NCBI GenBank assembly: GCA_014695325.1
Contig: JACJNZ010000020.1
Location: 1 to 47,705, forward strand
DNA from: Cyanobacteria bacterium FACHB-502
Lineage (GTDB): Bacteria; Cyanobacteriota; Cyanobacteriia; Elainellales; Elainellaceae
DNA: 47,705 nucleotides
Direction of reading: 5' to 3'
In this document: positions 25,001 through 34,484 of the stretch, piece by piece
Numbering within the stretch: position 1 is the first letter of the stretch
How the letters are laid out: each line of letters begins with the position of its first letter
Made by a program: the position numbers and the translations under genes
Notes under the pieces: generated by a model
Database searches by the model: none
Seen by the model: the letters and a program-made list of their open reading frames with translations, nothing else
What the model was told of the DNA's origin: nothing

Positions 25001-26482
25001 AGTTAGCTGTCCGTCGTCACACAGCAGCTCAATAATGCAAAAGCCATCGTTGATATTCCCGAACAGCGATCGATATTTTGCTTCCGATTTGCGCTGGGCT
25101 GCTTCCGACCGCTTGCGCTTGGTGTTATCTACGAAGGCGACAGCGACGCAGTGCGTTGAACCGTCATTCAACGGCGAAACGATAACCTCGAACCAGCGAT
25201 CAAAAACCTCCGAATGCACTTCCATTCGCTCGGACGCATTCGTTTCAATTACCCGTGCATAAAGCTCGTTCCAAAATTGCTCAACGCCCGGCATCAGTTC
25301 GCTCGCCAGCTTGCCTTCGGGAGCTTCAATGCCGGAATGTGACGAGAATGCTTGATTGGCTTGAATGATTTTGTGATTGTAAGACTTACCGTTTTCGTCA
25401 TAAAGAACCTCGATGACGGCGAAGCCTTCGTCGATCGACTCAAACAGCGATCGATATTTTGCTTCGGATTCGCGCAGGGCTGCTTCAGCTTTTTTACGTT
25501 CAGAGATGTCGTAAGAGGCGGCAAGCACCGCATTAATTTCACCATTTGGCGATCGAAGCGGCGTTCCGTGAGAAACATAGGTGCGATCGTGAGCATTGTG
25601 TTCATGCTCAAACGGCTCACCCGCCAGCGCTTTCCGGTACAGCGCCTCGTAAGTCGGTATCAATTCGGGCGGCATTACCTCAAAAATGGTTCGCCCAACG
25701 AGATCTTCGGGTTTGAATCCGGCGGCAAGCAACGCTTCTCCTTCCGCCAGCAAATAGCGCAAATCGCGGTCAACGACAAACACCGCCCCACCGGGCAGAT
25801 TTTCAACCATCACCTGCAAACGTTTTTCCGATTCGCGCAAGGCTTCATGCGATCGCTGACGTTCAACCACCTCCACCTCTAGCTGAGCATTTTTTGCCAG
25901 CAGTTCCTGGGTTTGGCGCTGGTTCAAGAGCAAAGCTGCGGCTGCAAAGTCTGCCAGACTCGTCATCACCCGCACGTCTTCTGCATCAAAATGCCGCTGC
26001 TCATCGTGCGACATAATCCAGATTGTGCCGAAGATATGACTATCCGCAATGAGAGGCAACACCAAGCCTTCTACGATGGGGGTGTTAGTTGCCTGGAAGT
26101 AGGTGAAATACCGTTCGGGATGGGAAAAAAGGACGGGAGTCCCTTGTTCCAGACAAACTCCACAGGGGCTAAAGTTGCGGGATGTAGTGCTACCCCCATA
26201 GTGCGCTAAAGTTCCAGCTAATATATTCCAGCGAAAGGTTTCTTCTCCGTCCGCTGTGGTCTCTAGTAAGCTAATGCCTGCGGTGCCTGCCTGACATAAT
26301 TCCAACGCCGTCTCTACCAAGATTTGCATCAAGCTTTCTGAATCTCGCGCCATCTGCTGAACCAGCGATCGCATTGCCTGATTCTCTGCCTGCAAGTTGG
26401 GCAGACGGGGTGAGCGTTGGAATAGCTCTTCCGTAATCAAGATATCGTTGAGGGTAATGGTTTCAGGCTGAGGTCGCTGCAT
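22073..26482 (-). CDS. Multi-sensor hybrid histidine kinase (GAF-PAS3-GAF-HK-REC-HK)
   Basis: A 1469-residue soluble kinase with two transmitter modules. In order: GAF (about 50-190), three PAS domains (225-340, 344-470, 469-595), a second GAF (594-755), HisKA with FFSNVSHELRTPLT near 794, HATPase (894-1020, with NLLSNAFKF and GSGIGLAL), a receiver near 1100-1220 with the phospho-acceptor in LILSDVMMPG, then a second HisKA (MISTVSHELNTPLV near 1244) and HATPase (ending near 1465). No membrane segment. The ATG at 26482 follows the stop of the upstream kinase by 4 bp and has GGAG ten bases before it, so the two are co-translated. Threonine/proline/histidine-rich inserts interrupt the first HisKA region. 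No output domain: it must signal to another protein. Confidence 0.92.
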   Translation of the reverse strand: MQRPQPETITLNDILITEELFQRSPRLPNLQAENQAMRSLVQQMARDSESLMQILVETALELCQAGTAGISLLETTADGEETFRWNILAGTLAHYGGSTTSRNFSPCGVCLEQGTPVLFSHPERYFTYFQATNTPIVEGLVLPLIADSHIFGTIWIMSHDEQRHFDAEDVRVMTSLADFAAAALLLNQRQTQELLAKNAQLEVEVVERQRSHEALRESEKRLQVMVENLPGGAVFVVDRDLRYLLAEGEALLAAGFKPEDLVGRTIFEVMPPELIPTYEALYRKALAGEPFEHEHNAHDRTYVSHGTPLRSPNGEINAVLAASYDISERKKAEAALRESEAKYRSLFESIDEGFAVIEVLYDENGKSYNHKIIQANQAFSSHSGIEAPEGKLASELMPGVEQFWNELYARVIETNASERMEVHSEVFDRWFEVIVSPLNDGSTHCVAVAFVDNTKRKRSEAAQRKSEAKYRSLFGNINDGFCIIELLCDDGQLTNFRFLEANPAFEQQIGVTQAIGKTAHELVPNLEAEFFTNCERVLATGEPTEFENYSADLDRYYRVLAYPHGDPQNKQLALLFNDISDRKHTEVQLRRAAELDAFRVTLSDALRSLSDPAAIQGEACRLVGEQLSIDRAFYTEINETEGWALIEQDYVGDGSFSIVGVLSLSDYSWALPVYNRGEILMVSDVASSDLISESDQNAMGAIQVAAVVGIPLIKEGVLVGAFVVADSEPREWTDLDIELTWETGERIWAAIERARAEAALRESEIQRIREQVAREEERQQAETLAELDRAKTLFFSNVSHELRTPLTLILAPLQDALKHVGEWEHTDPFTHLPIHPSTLKHDLQLAHRNSLRLLKLVNTLLDFSRIEAGRMEAVYEPTDLALFTTELASVFRSAIERAGLQLIVDCPPLPQSVFVDRDMWEKIILNLLSNAFKFTFEGEITVRLYSTEGNQAILQIQDTGTGIAPEHLPHLFERFYQIRGTQARTYEGSGIGLALVHELVRLQGGTIEVSSTLGKGTCFTIALPLGTRHLPNDRLRRDGAIPFQNQDDRLQPTRTLVSTAINANAYIAAELPEEEEEQESKEAREPEDVISDAPTPRCSAPIAHVLLVDDNTDMRQYLSRILSEYVQIQAVADGASALAAAQAQVPDLILSDVMMPGLDGFQLLQALRSDPRTREVPIILLSARAGEEAIVEGLKAGADDYLIKPFSAQELISRVNAHLQMAQLRGEALQEARRIIRSRDEMISTVSHELNTPLVSILGWTRLLRNNPPNPVMLTKALDTIERNATLQAKLVQDLLDISRITAGKLSLNPQPIALESVIEAAIATVAQTAAEKGIRLTWQENRTEPVAVMGDSDRLQQVICNLLTNAIKFTLVAGSVSVELAVLDNYDSANRAYAEIRVMDTGMGIAAESLPQVFDRFHQARASDAAKGLGLGLTIACHIVELHKGTIHAESAGEGQGSTFIVRLPLLS

Positions 26483-26486
26483 CGCA

Positions 26487-29400
26487 TTATTGCTCCAGCA
26501 CAGGGTTATTAGCGCTCCGCTGAGCAGAGTTAGTGAATGGCAATCGAATGGTAAACGTTGCGCCTCGTCCTTCTCCCTCACTGGCTACCTCGATCGTACC
26601 GTGGTGTAATTCAACCAGGTGACGGGCGATCGCCAATCCAATCCCCACACCTCCTGGGGTATGACGGCTGGGGACTTCTGCCTGGGTGAAGCGATCGAAA
26701 ACATAGGGAAGAAAATCAGGACGGATGCCGATTCCAGTATCGCTGACAGTGATTTGAACACTAGATTTGAGGCGTTCTAACCGGATATTGACCTGTCCGC
26801 CTTTGGGCGTAAATTTGATGGCATTTTCTAGCAGGTTGCTGATAACTTGTTTGAGGCGATCGCCATCGGCAAAAACATTGCTCGGCACTTCATCCGATAT
26901 CGTTTCAATGAGTTGAATGTGCTTTGCCTGGACTACTTCACGGAACGTCATCGTCACATTCTGTACCAGAGAAGCCAGATCAACGAGTTGAGATTTCAAG
27001 CGTAGCTTACCTGCAAGGATGCTTGAAACATCCAGCAAATCCTTAATCAGGTTTGCCTCAACGGTAGCATGACGCTCGATCGTCGCTAATGCCTGTGCGG
27101 TTGTGTCCGGGTTGAAGGATTTTGTTTGCAAGAAGCGTACCCAGCCGAGAATCACCGTTAGGGGAGCTTGCAGTTCATGAGTCACGGTCAAAAGAAACTC
27201 ATTTTTGAAGCGGTTTGTGGATACCTCCTGGCGGAGTTGGGACATTTGGAGCTGTGTTTCCACGCGTGCTATCAGTTCACGGGCAGAGAAGGGTTTGATC
27301 AAATAATCATCGGCTCCGGCTTCCAGTCCTTCGACAGTTGCCTCTTCGCCTGCTCGTGCTGATAAGAGAATAATTGGAATACTTTGGGTGATGGGGTCAG
27401 ATCGTAAGGTCTTGAGCAGTTGAAATCCATCCATCTCTGGCATCATCACATCGGTCAGCACCAAATCAGGAAGCTGTTGCTGGATCATATTAAGGGCGAT
27501 CGCACCAGTGGCAGCAGTTTCTACTTGCCATCGTTCACTCAACAGTCGCTTCACATAGTTGCGCACATCCGCATTGTCATCCACCAGCAGAATTCGACGC
27601 TTCGTTTGGATCTTTGTTTGACTATCAGAGGATGAAGGAATGGGTGAATCGGTAATGGGTGAATCAGTGGGTGAGAAGGCAATTTTTTCGTCTTCCCGGT
27701 TCTGGGGTGCTTCGATGCTTTCATGCTCCTGGCTCAGCCACTGCAAGGACTCTTCCACATAGGGAGCCGCTCCGATCGCAGTAGAGGATAGAGGACGAGT
27801 TGCTCCAAGTCGATCGGCGGGAAGATGGGCGCATCCGGTGGGAAGGGTTACCCGAAAAGAACTGCCTTCTCCTTCAATACTGCTAACTTGAACCGTTCCC
27901 CCATGCAGTTTTACCAATTCCTGCACCAGCGATAAACCAATTCCAGATCCTTCAAATGTGCGTCCCTGTGCCCCTTTTACCTGATGGAATCGTTCAAACA
28001 GACGCGGGATTTCTGTAGCTGGGATGCCAATGCCAGTGTCCTGTACCGCTAACTCAACCTGGTCTCCAATCCAGTGCAGGCGAACGGTAATCTCACCTGT
28101 AAATGTGAATTTGCAGGCGTTCGAGAGCAAGTTGAGCACAATCTTCTCCCACATTTCTCGATCGACATAAACAGGCTCAGGCAAAGCGGGGCACTCCACC
28201 ACCAGACGCAAATTTGCCCGTTCGATCGCAGAACGAAAAACACTGGCTAACTCAATCGTGAAGGTTGATAAATCCGTGGGTTCATAAACGGCTTGAATGC
28301 GATCGCTCTCCAGGCGCGAGAAGTTGAGCAGGGTGTTGACCAATTTCAGCAGGCGTATCCCGTTACGCTGGATAACTTCAACCCGCTGCCGTTGATCGGG
28401 CGATAGGGCATTGTCGCGATCGGCTAATGCATCTTCCGCCGGTGCGAGGATGAGGGTCAGCGGGGTGCGAAACTCGTGGCTAACATTGTTGAAGAAGGCA
28501 GTTTTAACCCGGTCTAGTTCTGCGAGTGCTTCTGTCTGCTGCCGTTCCTGCTCATGGCTGCGAGCCGTGGCGATCGAACTTTCAACCTGCTGGGCAACCA
28601 GTTCCAGGAATGAGCGGTATTCGGCATTAAACTCAAGCCGGGGGCTGATCCCTGCAATCATCAGACAGTCCACCTGTTGTTTGTTACCGATCAGAATCGG
28701 AGAAATAAACGCCGAATTAGGACTTTCGTTCCACACTCCTCCCGGTAGCGCCCCAAAGCGATCGACCATATCCGTTACAAGCTGTGCCTCATGGCTTTGC
28801 AGCACCTCAGTTAGCGACCATCCTCGACCTTCTGAAGGCACGGTCAGGGCGATAGTGGGGGGTGCGGCAACGCTCTCTTCGGGGAGCCCGGTTGAGGCAA
28901 TGAGTTCTGCTGAGTTGCTTTGCGGGTCAAGCCGATAAAACAGGGCAAAGGGAATATCGTAGGGGTTGAGCGTATCGGCGGCAGCACGACAGGCAGACTG
29001 TAGCGTTTTTGCCCTCGCTCCGGCAGTGGCTAGCTCTCGCAGCATCGTCAAACGCCGTTGATTAATTACCCGCCGTGTAGTTTCAGTTGCAGTACAAAAT
29101 ACCGCAACGACTGTGCCCGCCTCATCCCGAACTGGACTGTAGCAGAAGGTGAAATAAGTCTCTTCCCGGTAGCCGAAGCGGATGAGGTAAAAAGGTTGAT
29201 CTTCTGCAAAGACGGCTTCACCCGTGTCCATCACGCGATCAAACAGCGGCTTGATCACATCCCAGATTTCCAGCCACGTCTGATAAGCAGGCTGTCCTAA
29301 CGCTGTCGGGTGTTTTGTTGCAAGGATAGAGGTGAAGGCATCATTATAAAACTGGATGTAATCACGCCCCCAGAACAAACACATTGGAAAGCGAGAAGCG

Positions 29401-29561
29401 AGAAGGGTGCTGAGAGAAGTCCGAAGGCAGGGCAACCAGCTCTCGATCGAACCGAGTGGCGTGTTCAACCAAGCGTGCGATCGCATCAAGGCTCCCATTT
29501 CACCTCCACCCGCAAAAAGGATTTCAGACAAGGAACTGAGGGATTCGGGGGCGATCGTCAT
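26487..29561 (-). CDS. Hybrid histidine kinase (PAS-GAF-HK-REC-HK)
   Basis: A 1024-residue soluble kinase built like its downstream neighbour but with a shorter sensor part: a PAS-like region (about 30-165, with FWGRDYIQFYNDAF), a GAF (180-325), HisKA with FFNNVSHEFRTPLT near 357, HATPase (457-567), a receiver (654-770, LVLTDVMMPEMDG), and a second HisKA (LLTVTHELQAPLTV near 792) with HATPase (897-1014). Receiver and kinase modules are close in sequence to those of the next gene, pointing to duplication. It lies about 90 bp downstream of the PAS response regulator, separated by 12-bp repeats, and probably belongs to the same long transcript as the CheA cluster. Ligands are not identifiable. 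Confidence 0.92.
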   Translation of the reverse strand: MTIAPESLSSLSEILFAGGGEMGALMRSHAWLNTPLGSIESWLPCLRTSLSTLLASRFPMCLFWGRDYIQFYNDAFTSILATKHPTALGQPAYQTWLEIWDVIKPLFDRVMDTGEAVFAEDQPFYLIRFGYREETYFTFCYSPVRDEAGTVVAVFCTATETTRRVINQRRLTMLRELATAGARAKTLQSACRAAADTLNPYDIPFALFYRLDPQSNSAELIASTGLPEESVAAPPTIALTVPSEGRGWSLTEVLQSHEAQLVTDMVDRFGALPGGVWNESPNSAFISPILIGNKQQVDCLMIAGISPRLEFNAEYRSFLELVAQQVESSIATARSHEQERQQTEALAELDRVKTAFFNNVSHEFRTPLTLILAPAEDALADRDNALSPDQRQRVEVIQRNGIRLLKLVNTLLNFSRLESDRIQAVYEPTDLSTFTIELASVFRSAIERANLRLVVECPALPEPVYVDREMWEKIVLNLLSNACKFTFTGEITVRLHWIGDQVELAVQDTGIGIPATEIPRLFERFHQVKGAQGRTFEGSGIGLSLVQELVKLHGGTVQVSSIEGEGSSFRVTLPTGCAHLPADRLGATRPLSSTAIGAAPYVEESLQWLSQEHESIEAPQNREDEKIAFSPTDSPITDSPIPSSSDSQTKIQTKRRILLVDDNADVRNYVKRLLSERWQVETAATGAIALNMIQQQLPDLVLTDVMMPEMDGFQLLKTLRSDPITQSIPIILLSARAGEEATVEGLEAGADDYLIKPFSARELIARVETQLQMSQLRQEVSTNRFKNEFLLTVTHELQAPLTVILGWVRFLQTKSFNPDTTAQALATIERHATVEANLIKDLLDVSSILAGKLRLKSQLVDLASLVQNVTMTFREVVQAKHIQLIETISDEVPSNVFADGDRLKQVISNLLENAIKFTPKGGQVNIRLERLKSSVQITVSDTGIGIRPDFLPYVFDRFTQAEVPSRHTPGGVGIGLAIARHLVELHHGTIEVASEGEGRGATFTIRLPFTNSAQRSANNPVLEQ

Positions 29562-29595
29562 ACCCAGCTCTCCTTAATGGCGATGCAGTTTTCAC

Positions 29596-29655
29596 GATTC
29601 GTTCAGAGATTCATTCAGAAATTCGTTCAGAGATTCATTCAGAAATTTATTCAGA
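29596..29655. repeat. Five tandem 12-bp repeats at the 3' end of the response-regulator gene
   Basis: Units of the type GATTCATTCAGA begin at 29596, 29608, 29620, 29632 and 29644. The array fills most of the spacer between the hybrid kinase start and the response-regulator stop, and overlaps that stop codon (29651-29653). Confidence 0.9.
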
Positions 29656-30895
29656 AATCAAGCTTCAGGTTTGAAGTCTGTCCAGCCAGTTGCACCACCA
29701 TCTCTACCCATTCATTGGGTTGTGCCAGCTTGTGTAAATGCGCCTCGTACCCGGCTTTCAGGGACTTTTCCCTGTCCTCATCCTGATACGCGGTAATGGC
29801 AGCAGCTAGAAGATGCCCTCCCTGCTCAGCTTCCAGGTTGCGGATCTGCTGAATCAGTTTATAACCATCTTCGCCCGGCATCCGAATATCACTCAACAGC
29901 ACATCTGGGCGAAATGGCTCCAACACCGCTAACGCCTCTGCTGCACTGGCGACGGCTCTCACCTCAATCCCATGCGATTCAAAAACAGCAGTAATAAATT
30001 CGCGAATATCGGCTTCGTCATCGACAACCAGCACTCGCAAACCATCCAAAGACTGAAGCCGGGAAAACATTCCTCCTGCTCCTTCCAGGCGGATCGCTTC
30101 TGGAAACTGCTGCTGAATAGCTGGGAAATTGTCCTGTTGCGGTTCCTTCAGAGTTGTGCCATGCGCTAATCGATGCATCGGCTGTACTGCAATTCGCAAT
30201 TCCTTAATTGCACCAGCGTCACTTGCACCAGCGTCACTCCAAACAGCATCAATCTGTAATTTAACTGTAACGGGTTCACTATTTCTTGGGCATAAATTGA
30301 TTTGCAAGACCTGAATATTTCTCTCTGGAATTGCTTGAATTTTCTTCCGATGAGAAAGCTCATTCAAAAGCTCATTCAACTGAGTGCGAAAGGTTGAATA
30401 ATTATTCTCTGATAAGTACAGCGTGAAAGGCTTCCCGAGGAGATGGTATTGGGGCACATTCAAGAGTTGAGCGATCGCTTCGTTTGCCTCCAGAATGACA
30501 CCATCCGAATCAGTGGTTAAGTAGGCAATGGGCAAAGCCTGAAACAAATCGTGATAGTGGTAATAGCGTTGAGCAAGCTGCTGAATCTGCTGGAGCAGCC
30601 CTTCCTGCACGATTTCCGCTGCTTCCAGATTGCTCTGCATCTCCTCACAATTCACTTGCAGATCTTCCAGCACTGCGTCAAGTTCCTGCCAGGAAACCGC
30701 ATCACCCTGTTGCAATGCCGCAATCCATCGCCGGATCACTTGAAAATGCAGTCCAATCTGTTCATTGTCCATAAACGGCACAAACGGGCAGCTGACGCTC
30801 CTCAAGGAAAAATTTTCTGATTCGCATGCAGCTTCAGAATAGTAAGCTTCATCATAGTAAATTGTAGGGAAATCAGGTAATTCTGGTGTTGACAA
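29651..30895 (-). CDS. Response regulator with PAS domain and C-terminal receiver
   Basis: A 414-residue protein. A glutamine-rich helical region (about 60-110) leads into a PAS domain (110-230, PIAYLTTDSDGVILEANEAI) and then a receiver (285-412) with VLVVDDEADI, the phospho-acceptor in VLLSDIRMPGEDG near 330, and a lysine in LHKLAQP. There is no DNA-binding output. The frame opens with a TTG at 30895; the first internal ATG is at 30772 and would remove 41 residues of poorly conserved tyrosine- and serine-rich sequence. Neither start has a clear ribosome site, so the N-terminus is uncertain. It starts 26 bp after the CheA stop and links the CheA cluster to the hybrid kinases. Confidence 0.83.
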   Translation of the reverse strand: MSTPELPDFPTIYYDEAYYSEAACESENFSLRSVSCPFVPFMDNEQIGLHFQVIRRWIAALQQGDAVSWQELDAVLEDLQVNCEEMQSNLEAAEIVQEGLLQQIQQLAQRYYHYHDLFQALPIAYLTTDSDGVILEANEAIAQLLNVPQYHLLGKPFTLYLSENNYSTFRTQLNELLNELSHRKKIQAIPERNIQVLQINLCPRNSEPVTVKLQIDAVWSDAGASDAGAIKELRIAVQPMHRLAHGTTLKEPQQDNFPAIQQQFPEAIRLEGAGGMFSRLQSLDGLRVLVVDDEADIREFITAVFESHGIEVRAVASAAEALAVLEPFRPDVLLSDIRMPGEDGYKLIQQIRNLEAEQGGHLLAAAITAYQDEDREKSLKAGYEAHLHKLAQPNEWVEMVVQLAGQTSNLKLDF

Positions 30896-30921
30896 TACTT
30901 AATTGTGTAGCATGAGGCCCC

Positions 30922-33900
30922 TTACTCTCCTACCCCAACCATTCTCCCGATCGCCTGCAAAAACTCCTGCTCCAAATACGGCTTGGTAAAGTAAGCAGTC
31001 GCCCCAAGCTGCATTGCCAGCCAGCGATGTTTGTCGTTGCTGCGAGATGTGAGCATAACGGTAGGGATCTGTGCCAGGGCAGTATCCTGCCGACGGTGAG
31101 TGAGAAATTCAAAGCCATTCATGTTGGGCATCTCGATATCGCAGACCACTAGCGCGATCCCCTGCGACTGCTGAAGCTGCTCCAGGGCTTCCTGTCCGTC
31201 TCGCGCTTGTAGTACCTGGTAGCCCGCTCTTTCGAGGGAGAGTGCCAGTATTCGGCGGGAGGTGAGAGCGTCATCGACAACGAGGATGGTGGTGGTGCGG
31301 ATTTGGCGGATGGGGTGAAGGGTAGATGGGGTAAGGGTGGAATCGGGTGCGGGATGGAGGGAAGGGTGGGGAGTAGGAGGGGCAAGGAGTGTTTCTAAGA
31401 AGATTTGTCCGTCGATGACGGGGACGAGCATTCCGTCGCCTAAGACAGTACAGCCGTAGGTGTAATCTGGGGGGGCGATCGCAGAACCGAAGGGTTTGAC
31501 GACGAATTCTTGCTCGGTGATCAGACGATCGATTTGCAGGGCAATCGGCTGCTGATTGTGCTTAAGAATCAGGACGGGAGCTTCCCAGTTAGAGGGAGCA
31601 GGAACTGCAGCAAGAACTCGACTCGGCGGCAGTTCGGGAACCAGGCAGCGATAGGTGAGCAGATCTGCCATGCGATAAATTGGCACTTGCTGATCCTGCC
31701 ACTGAAGCGATCGTCCGTTTTCGGTTTGGGTGAGCTGATGGGGTTGAGGAATTAGAATTTCACGAATGCCGTCGCTGCGGATGGCAACAGGGCGAGAATT
31801 GACCAGACACAGCAGCAGATTGGTAATCGTCAGGGTCAGCGGCAGCGTCAGAATAAACGTGGTTCCTTGAAACAGCGTCGATCGCACGGTGACCGAGCCT
31901 TTGAGCAACTGCAACTGTTCCTGCACCACATCCAGCCCGATGCCGCGTCCTGAAAGTTCGCTGACCTGCGCTGCGGTCGAAAATCCGGGTGCAAAAATTA
32001 GTTCACAAAGCTGAGCCTCAGTTGCCGCTGCTCCTTCGACAGGAGTCATCCAGTCCAGCTCGATTGCCCGCTGCCGAATGCGATCGAAATCGATTCCCTG
32101 TCCGTCGTCTCGCACTTCGATCACCACTTGGCGACCTCTGGAGCTTGCCTGAATCTCAATGCGTCCAGTGGGCGGTTTACCTCGATCGCGCCGCACTTTT
32201 GTCGACTCAATGCCGTGGTCAAAGCTATTTCGCAGCAGATGCAGCAGCGGATCGTAAAGCTTTTCCAGCACGGCTTTATCAATCAGCAAATCAGTGCCGC
32301 TGAGAACTAGATCGATCGGCTTATTGTAGGTGTTCGACAGGTCACGCAGCATTCGCGGAAAGCGGTTCAGCACATCGCCTAATGGCAGCATCCGTGCCCA
32401 CATTAAATCATCCTGCATCTGAGACAGCATTTTGCGGTGCTGTTCTAGCGTTTGCTCAGACTGATGGTTAAACAAAACAATGTCTTCGACTGCCTCTTCA
32501 ATCTGCGCCATTTCCTCTAGCAGGCTTTGGGTGGAGGCATACAGCGAGGTGTAGCGATCCATTTCCAGTGAGTCGAAGTCTCTCAGGGCTGTGATATTGG
32601 ATGTAAAGCCATTTTTTCCGAAGAACGATCGCGCTTCCCCTGCAACAACAGATTGACGATAGGTTGTAGCTTCACCGATCGGCGAATCAGGCGCGATCAA
32701 CATTTTGTCCGACAGCGTACGGATTTGATCGATCGTGGACTGCATCCGTTCAAATCGATTTCGCAGCTCTCGCAGTGCCATGCGCGTTTGATTGTTTTGC
32801 AGTGCCAGGCCGTTTCGATTAATCGTCATTTCGCCCAACAGCTTATTTAATCGCTCTAGGCGATCGGCATCCACCCGCACCGTCAAACTACTGGTTACCG
32901 GATAAGCCGCCGATTGTGAACCAGCAGCTAGTTTTACCATCACTGCCGCCGAAGAATTTACCTCTGCATTGTTTGCTACGCTGTTCGCTACGATCGGCTC
33001 TGCTAAAGATTCTGCTGGACGAGCGGTTGATTGTAGAGCGTCTCCTAAAGCATCCGTTTCAGAATCAGTCGCATTGTCTATGAATGAAATGTCTGTGAAT
33101 GAAATGTCTGTGAATGAAACGCTATCTGCTCCTCTGGCTTCCCAATTCTGAGGAGAACAATTTTCCTCATGAGTTAACTCAAAGTTTTCCAATTGTAGAG
33201 AATTTAGGGAGCCAGGCGAGATTTGTTCAGTTAAATTAAAGTCTAAATTAAAGTCTGATTGAATATCGGCTAATTCTTCTAGACTGTTACTTTGAATATT
33301 ATCTAATTCGATCGCGATCGATTCTTCTAAGAAACCTGATTGCTCATCTGTTGAATCTGAAAATTCTGCAAAAAACTGATCGATCGATCGATCGCTGGAT
33401 GCAGGCACGGAGTCTGTAAAAATTGAATCTAGTTCTGATTGATCCTTGAATGTTAACGTGTGAGTTTCGGTTTGCAATTCGTCTTTTAAGTGATCAGCCT
33501 CGGGTTCTCCCTGTAAAAGTTCCTGTTGAATAATTGCTTCAATCTCAACATCGCTTAGATGCTCTGCTAATTCAGCGTTCAACTCAAAATTCAATTTAGG
33601 ATTTGATTCGGTATTTAATTTAATATCTAATTCTGGATATGCCAGGGACTCTAAATCTAATAAATTAGATTCCTTCGGTTGAATTACGATCGTTTTACTG
33701 GATTCAACAAACGCCAGTAACGCTGTGGATGGATTGCCCCCCAGTGAATCGCCTGCCAATACGGCTTGCTGTCCAGCCCGAAAATCATTCAGCGCAAGTC
33801 GCGTCAGCACCACTGCCTGATCGGGAGCGCGATTGATCGCCTCGATCACCATTTGAGCAATTGCTGCAAAACCAGACAAACTCAGCAGCTCTGCAAATCC

Positions 33901-34482
33901 CAAAAACACTTCTGCCTGTGCCCGCAGTTCTCCCGCCACTTCATAGTCCTGCGGATGCTCTAAGACTTGTTCCAGATGTACCAAGCCCTGCGTCACATCA
34001 ATTTCAAAAATCGAAGCTGCCATGTCGATGCCCAAATCGGCAGACCCCGGAATAAAATTCTCCGTTTCAGCAATCGCCTCCTGAAACCGCTCTTCAAGCT
34101 GACTCAAAATTGGCTCTGCTACTGCAAGAGACTGCTCCGCATCAAAATGGCCCTGCGTAATCTGCTCGGTCAAAGGAATGCGAAGACAGTCATACGCCTG
34201 CAAAAGCTGACTTTCTACATAAGTGTCAATCTCTAACCGATCGCTGTACAACGCCTTAAAAATCGTCTCCACTCGATGGGCGATCGCTGTAATCGCTTCT
34301 AGCCCGACGCTGGCAGCCCCTCCTTTGAGCGAATGCGCCGATCGCATAATGGCATGAATGGTTGCCGGACTGTGCTCCTGCCTTAACGTTAACAAACCCG
34401 ATTCGATCGCTTGCAGCAAATCGGGGGCTTCTTCCACAAAGAAACGATATGCCTGATCGCGGATTTCAGGGTTGATTGCCAT
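30922..34482 (-). CDS. cheA: CheA-type hybrid kinase (HPt-HATPase-CheW-REC), PixL-like
   Basis: An 1186-residue chemotaxis-type kinase. An HPt domain carries the phospho-accepting H50 in MRSAHSLKGGAAS. A long acidic Asp/Glu/Ser/Leu-rich linker (about 250-500) holds a small tandem repeat. A P3-like dimerisation helix pair follows (about 540-580), then the HATPase (737-877) with LRNSFDHGIE and GRGIGLDVV, the CheW-like regulatory domain (890-1027) and a C-terminal receiver (1064-1180) with LVVCDIEMPNMNG. This is the layout of cyanobacterial CheA proteins such as PixL. It should autophosphorylate under control of the receptor encoded upstream and pass phosphate to PixH/PixG-like regulators. A PTPH-rich linker near 1035-1060 is encoded by a G-rich low-complexity tract. 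Confidence 0.93.
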   Translation of the reverse strand: MAINPEIRDQAYRFFVEEAPDLLQAIESGLLTLRQEHSPATIHAIMRSAHSLKGGAASVGLEAITAIAHRVETIFKALYSDRLEIDTYVESQLLQAYDCLRIPLTEQITQGHFDAEQSLAVAEPILSQLEERFQEAIAETENFIPGSADLGIDMAASIFEIDVTQGLVHLEQVLEHPQDYEVAGELRAQAEVFLGFAELLSLSGFAAIAQMVIEAINRAPDQAVVLTRLALNDFRAGQQAVLAGDSLGGNPSTALLAFVESSKTIVIQPKESNLLDLESLAYPELDIKLNTESNPKLNFELNAELAEHLSDVEIEAIIQQELLQGEPEADHLKDELQTETHTLTFKDQSELDSIFTDSVPASSDRSIDQFFAEFSDSTDEQSGFLEESIAIELDNIQSNSLEELADIQSDFNLDFNLTEQISPGSLNSLQLENFELTHEENCSPQNWEARGADSVSFTDISFTDISFIDNATDSETDALGDALQSTARPAESLAEPIVANSVANNAEVNSSAAVMVKLAAGSQSAAYPVTSSLTVRVDADRLERLNKLLGEMTINRNGLALQNNQTRMALRELRNRFERMQSTIDQIRTLSDKMLIAPDSPIGEATTYRQSVVAGEARSFFGKNGFTSNITALRDFDSLEMDRYTSLYASTQSLLEEMAQIEEAVEDIVLFNHQSEQTLEQHRKMLSQMQDDLMWARMLPLGDVLNRFPRMLRDLSNTYNKPIDLVLSGTDLLIDKAVLEKLYDPLLHLLRNSFDHGIESTKVRRDRGKPPTGRIEIQASSRGRQVVIEVRDDGQGIDFDRIRQRAIELDWMTPVEGAAATEAQLCELIFAPGFSTAAQVSELSGRGIGLDVVQEQLQLLKGSVTVRSTLFQGTTFILTLPLTLTITNLLLCLVNSRPVAIRSDGIREILIPQPHQLTQTENGRSLQWQDQQVPIYRMADLLTYRCLVPELPPSRVLAAVPAPSNWEAPVLILKHNQQPIALQIDRLITEQEFVVKPFGSAIAPPDYTYGCTVLGDGMLVPVIDGQIFLETLLAPPTPHPSLHPAPDSTLTPSTLHPIRQIRTTTILVVDDALTSRRILALSLERAGYQVLQARDGQEALEQLQQSQGIALVVCDIEMPNMNGFEFLTHRRQDTALAQIPTVMLTSRSNDKHRWLAMQLGATAYFTKPYLEQEFLQAIGRMVGVGE

Positions 34483-34484
34483 AG

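Noticed and set aside
25352-25882. 176-residue plus-strand frame opposite the hybrid kinase PAS region
   Set aside because: Antisense shadow of conserved PAS domains; composition unlike its neighbours and no start signal.
28411-28938. 175-residue plus-strand frame opposite the second hybrid kinase
   Set aside because: Serine- and arginine-rich antisense shadow of a HisKA/GAF region.
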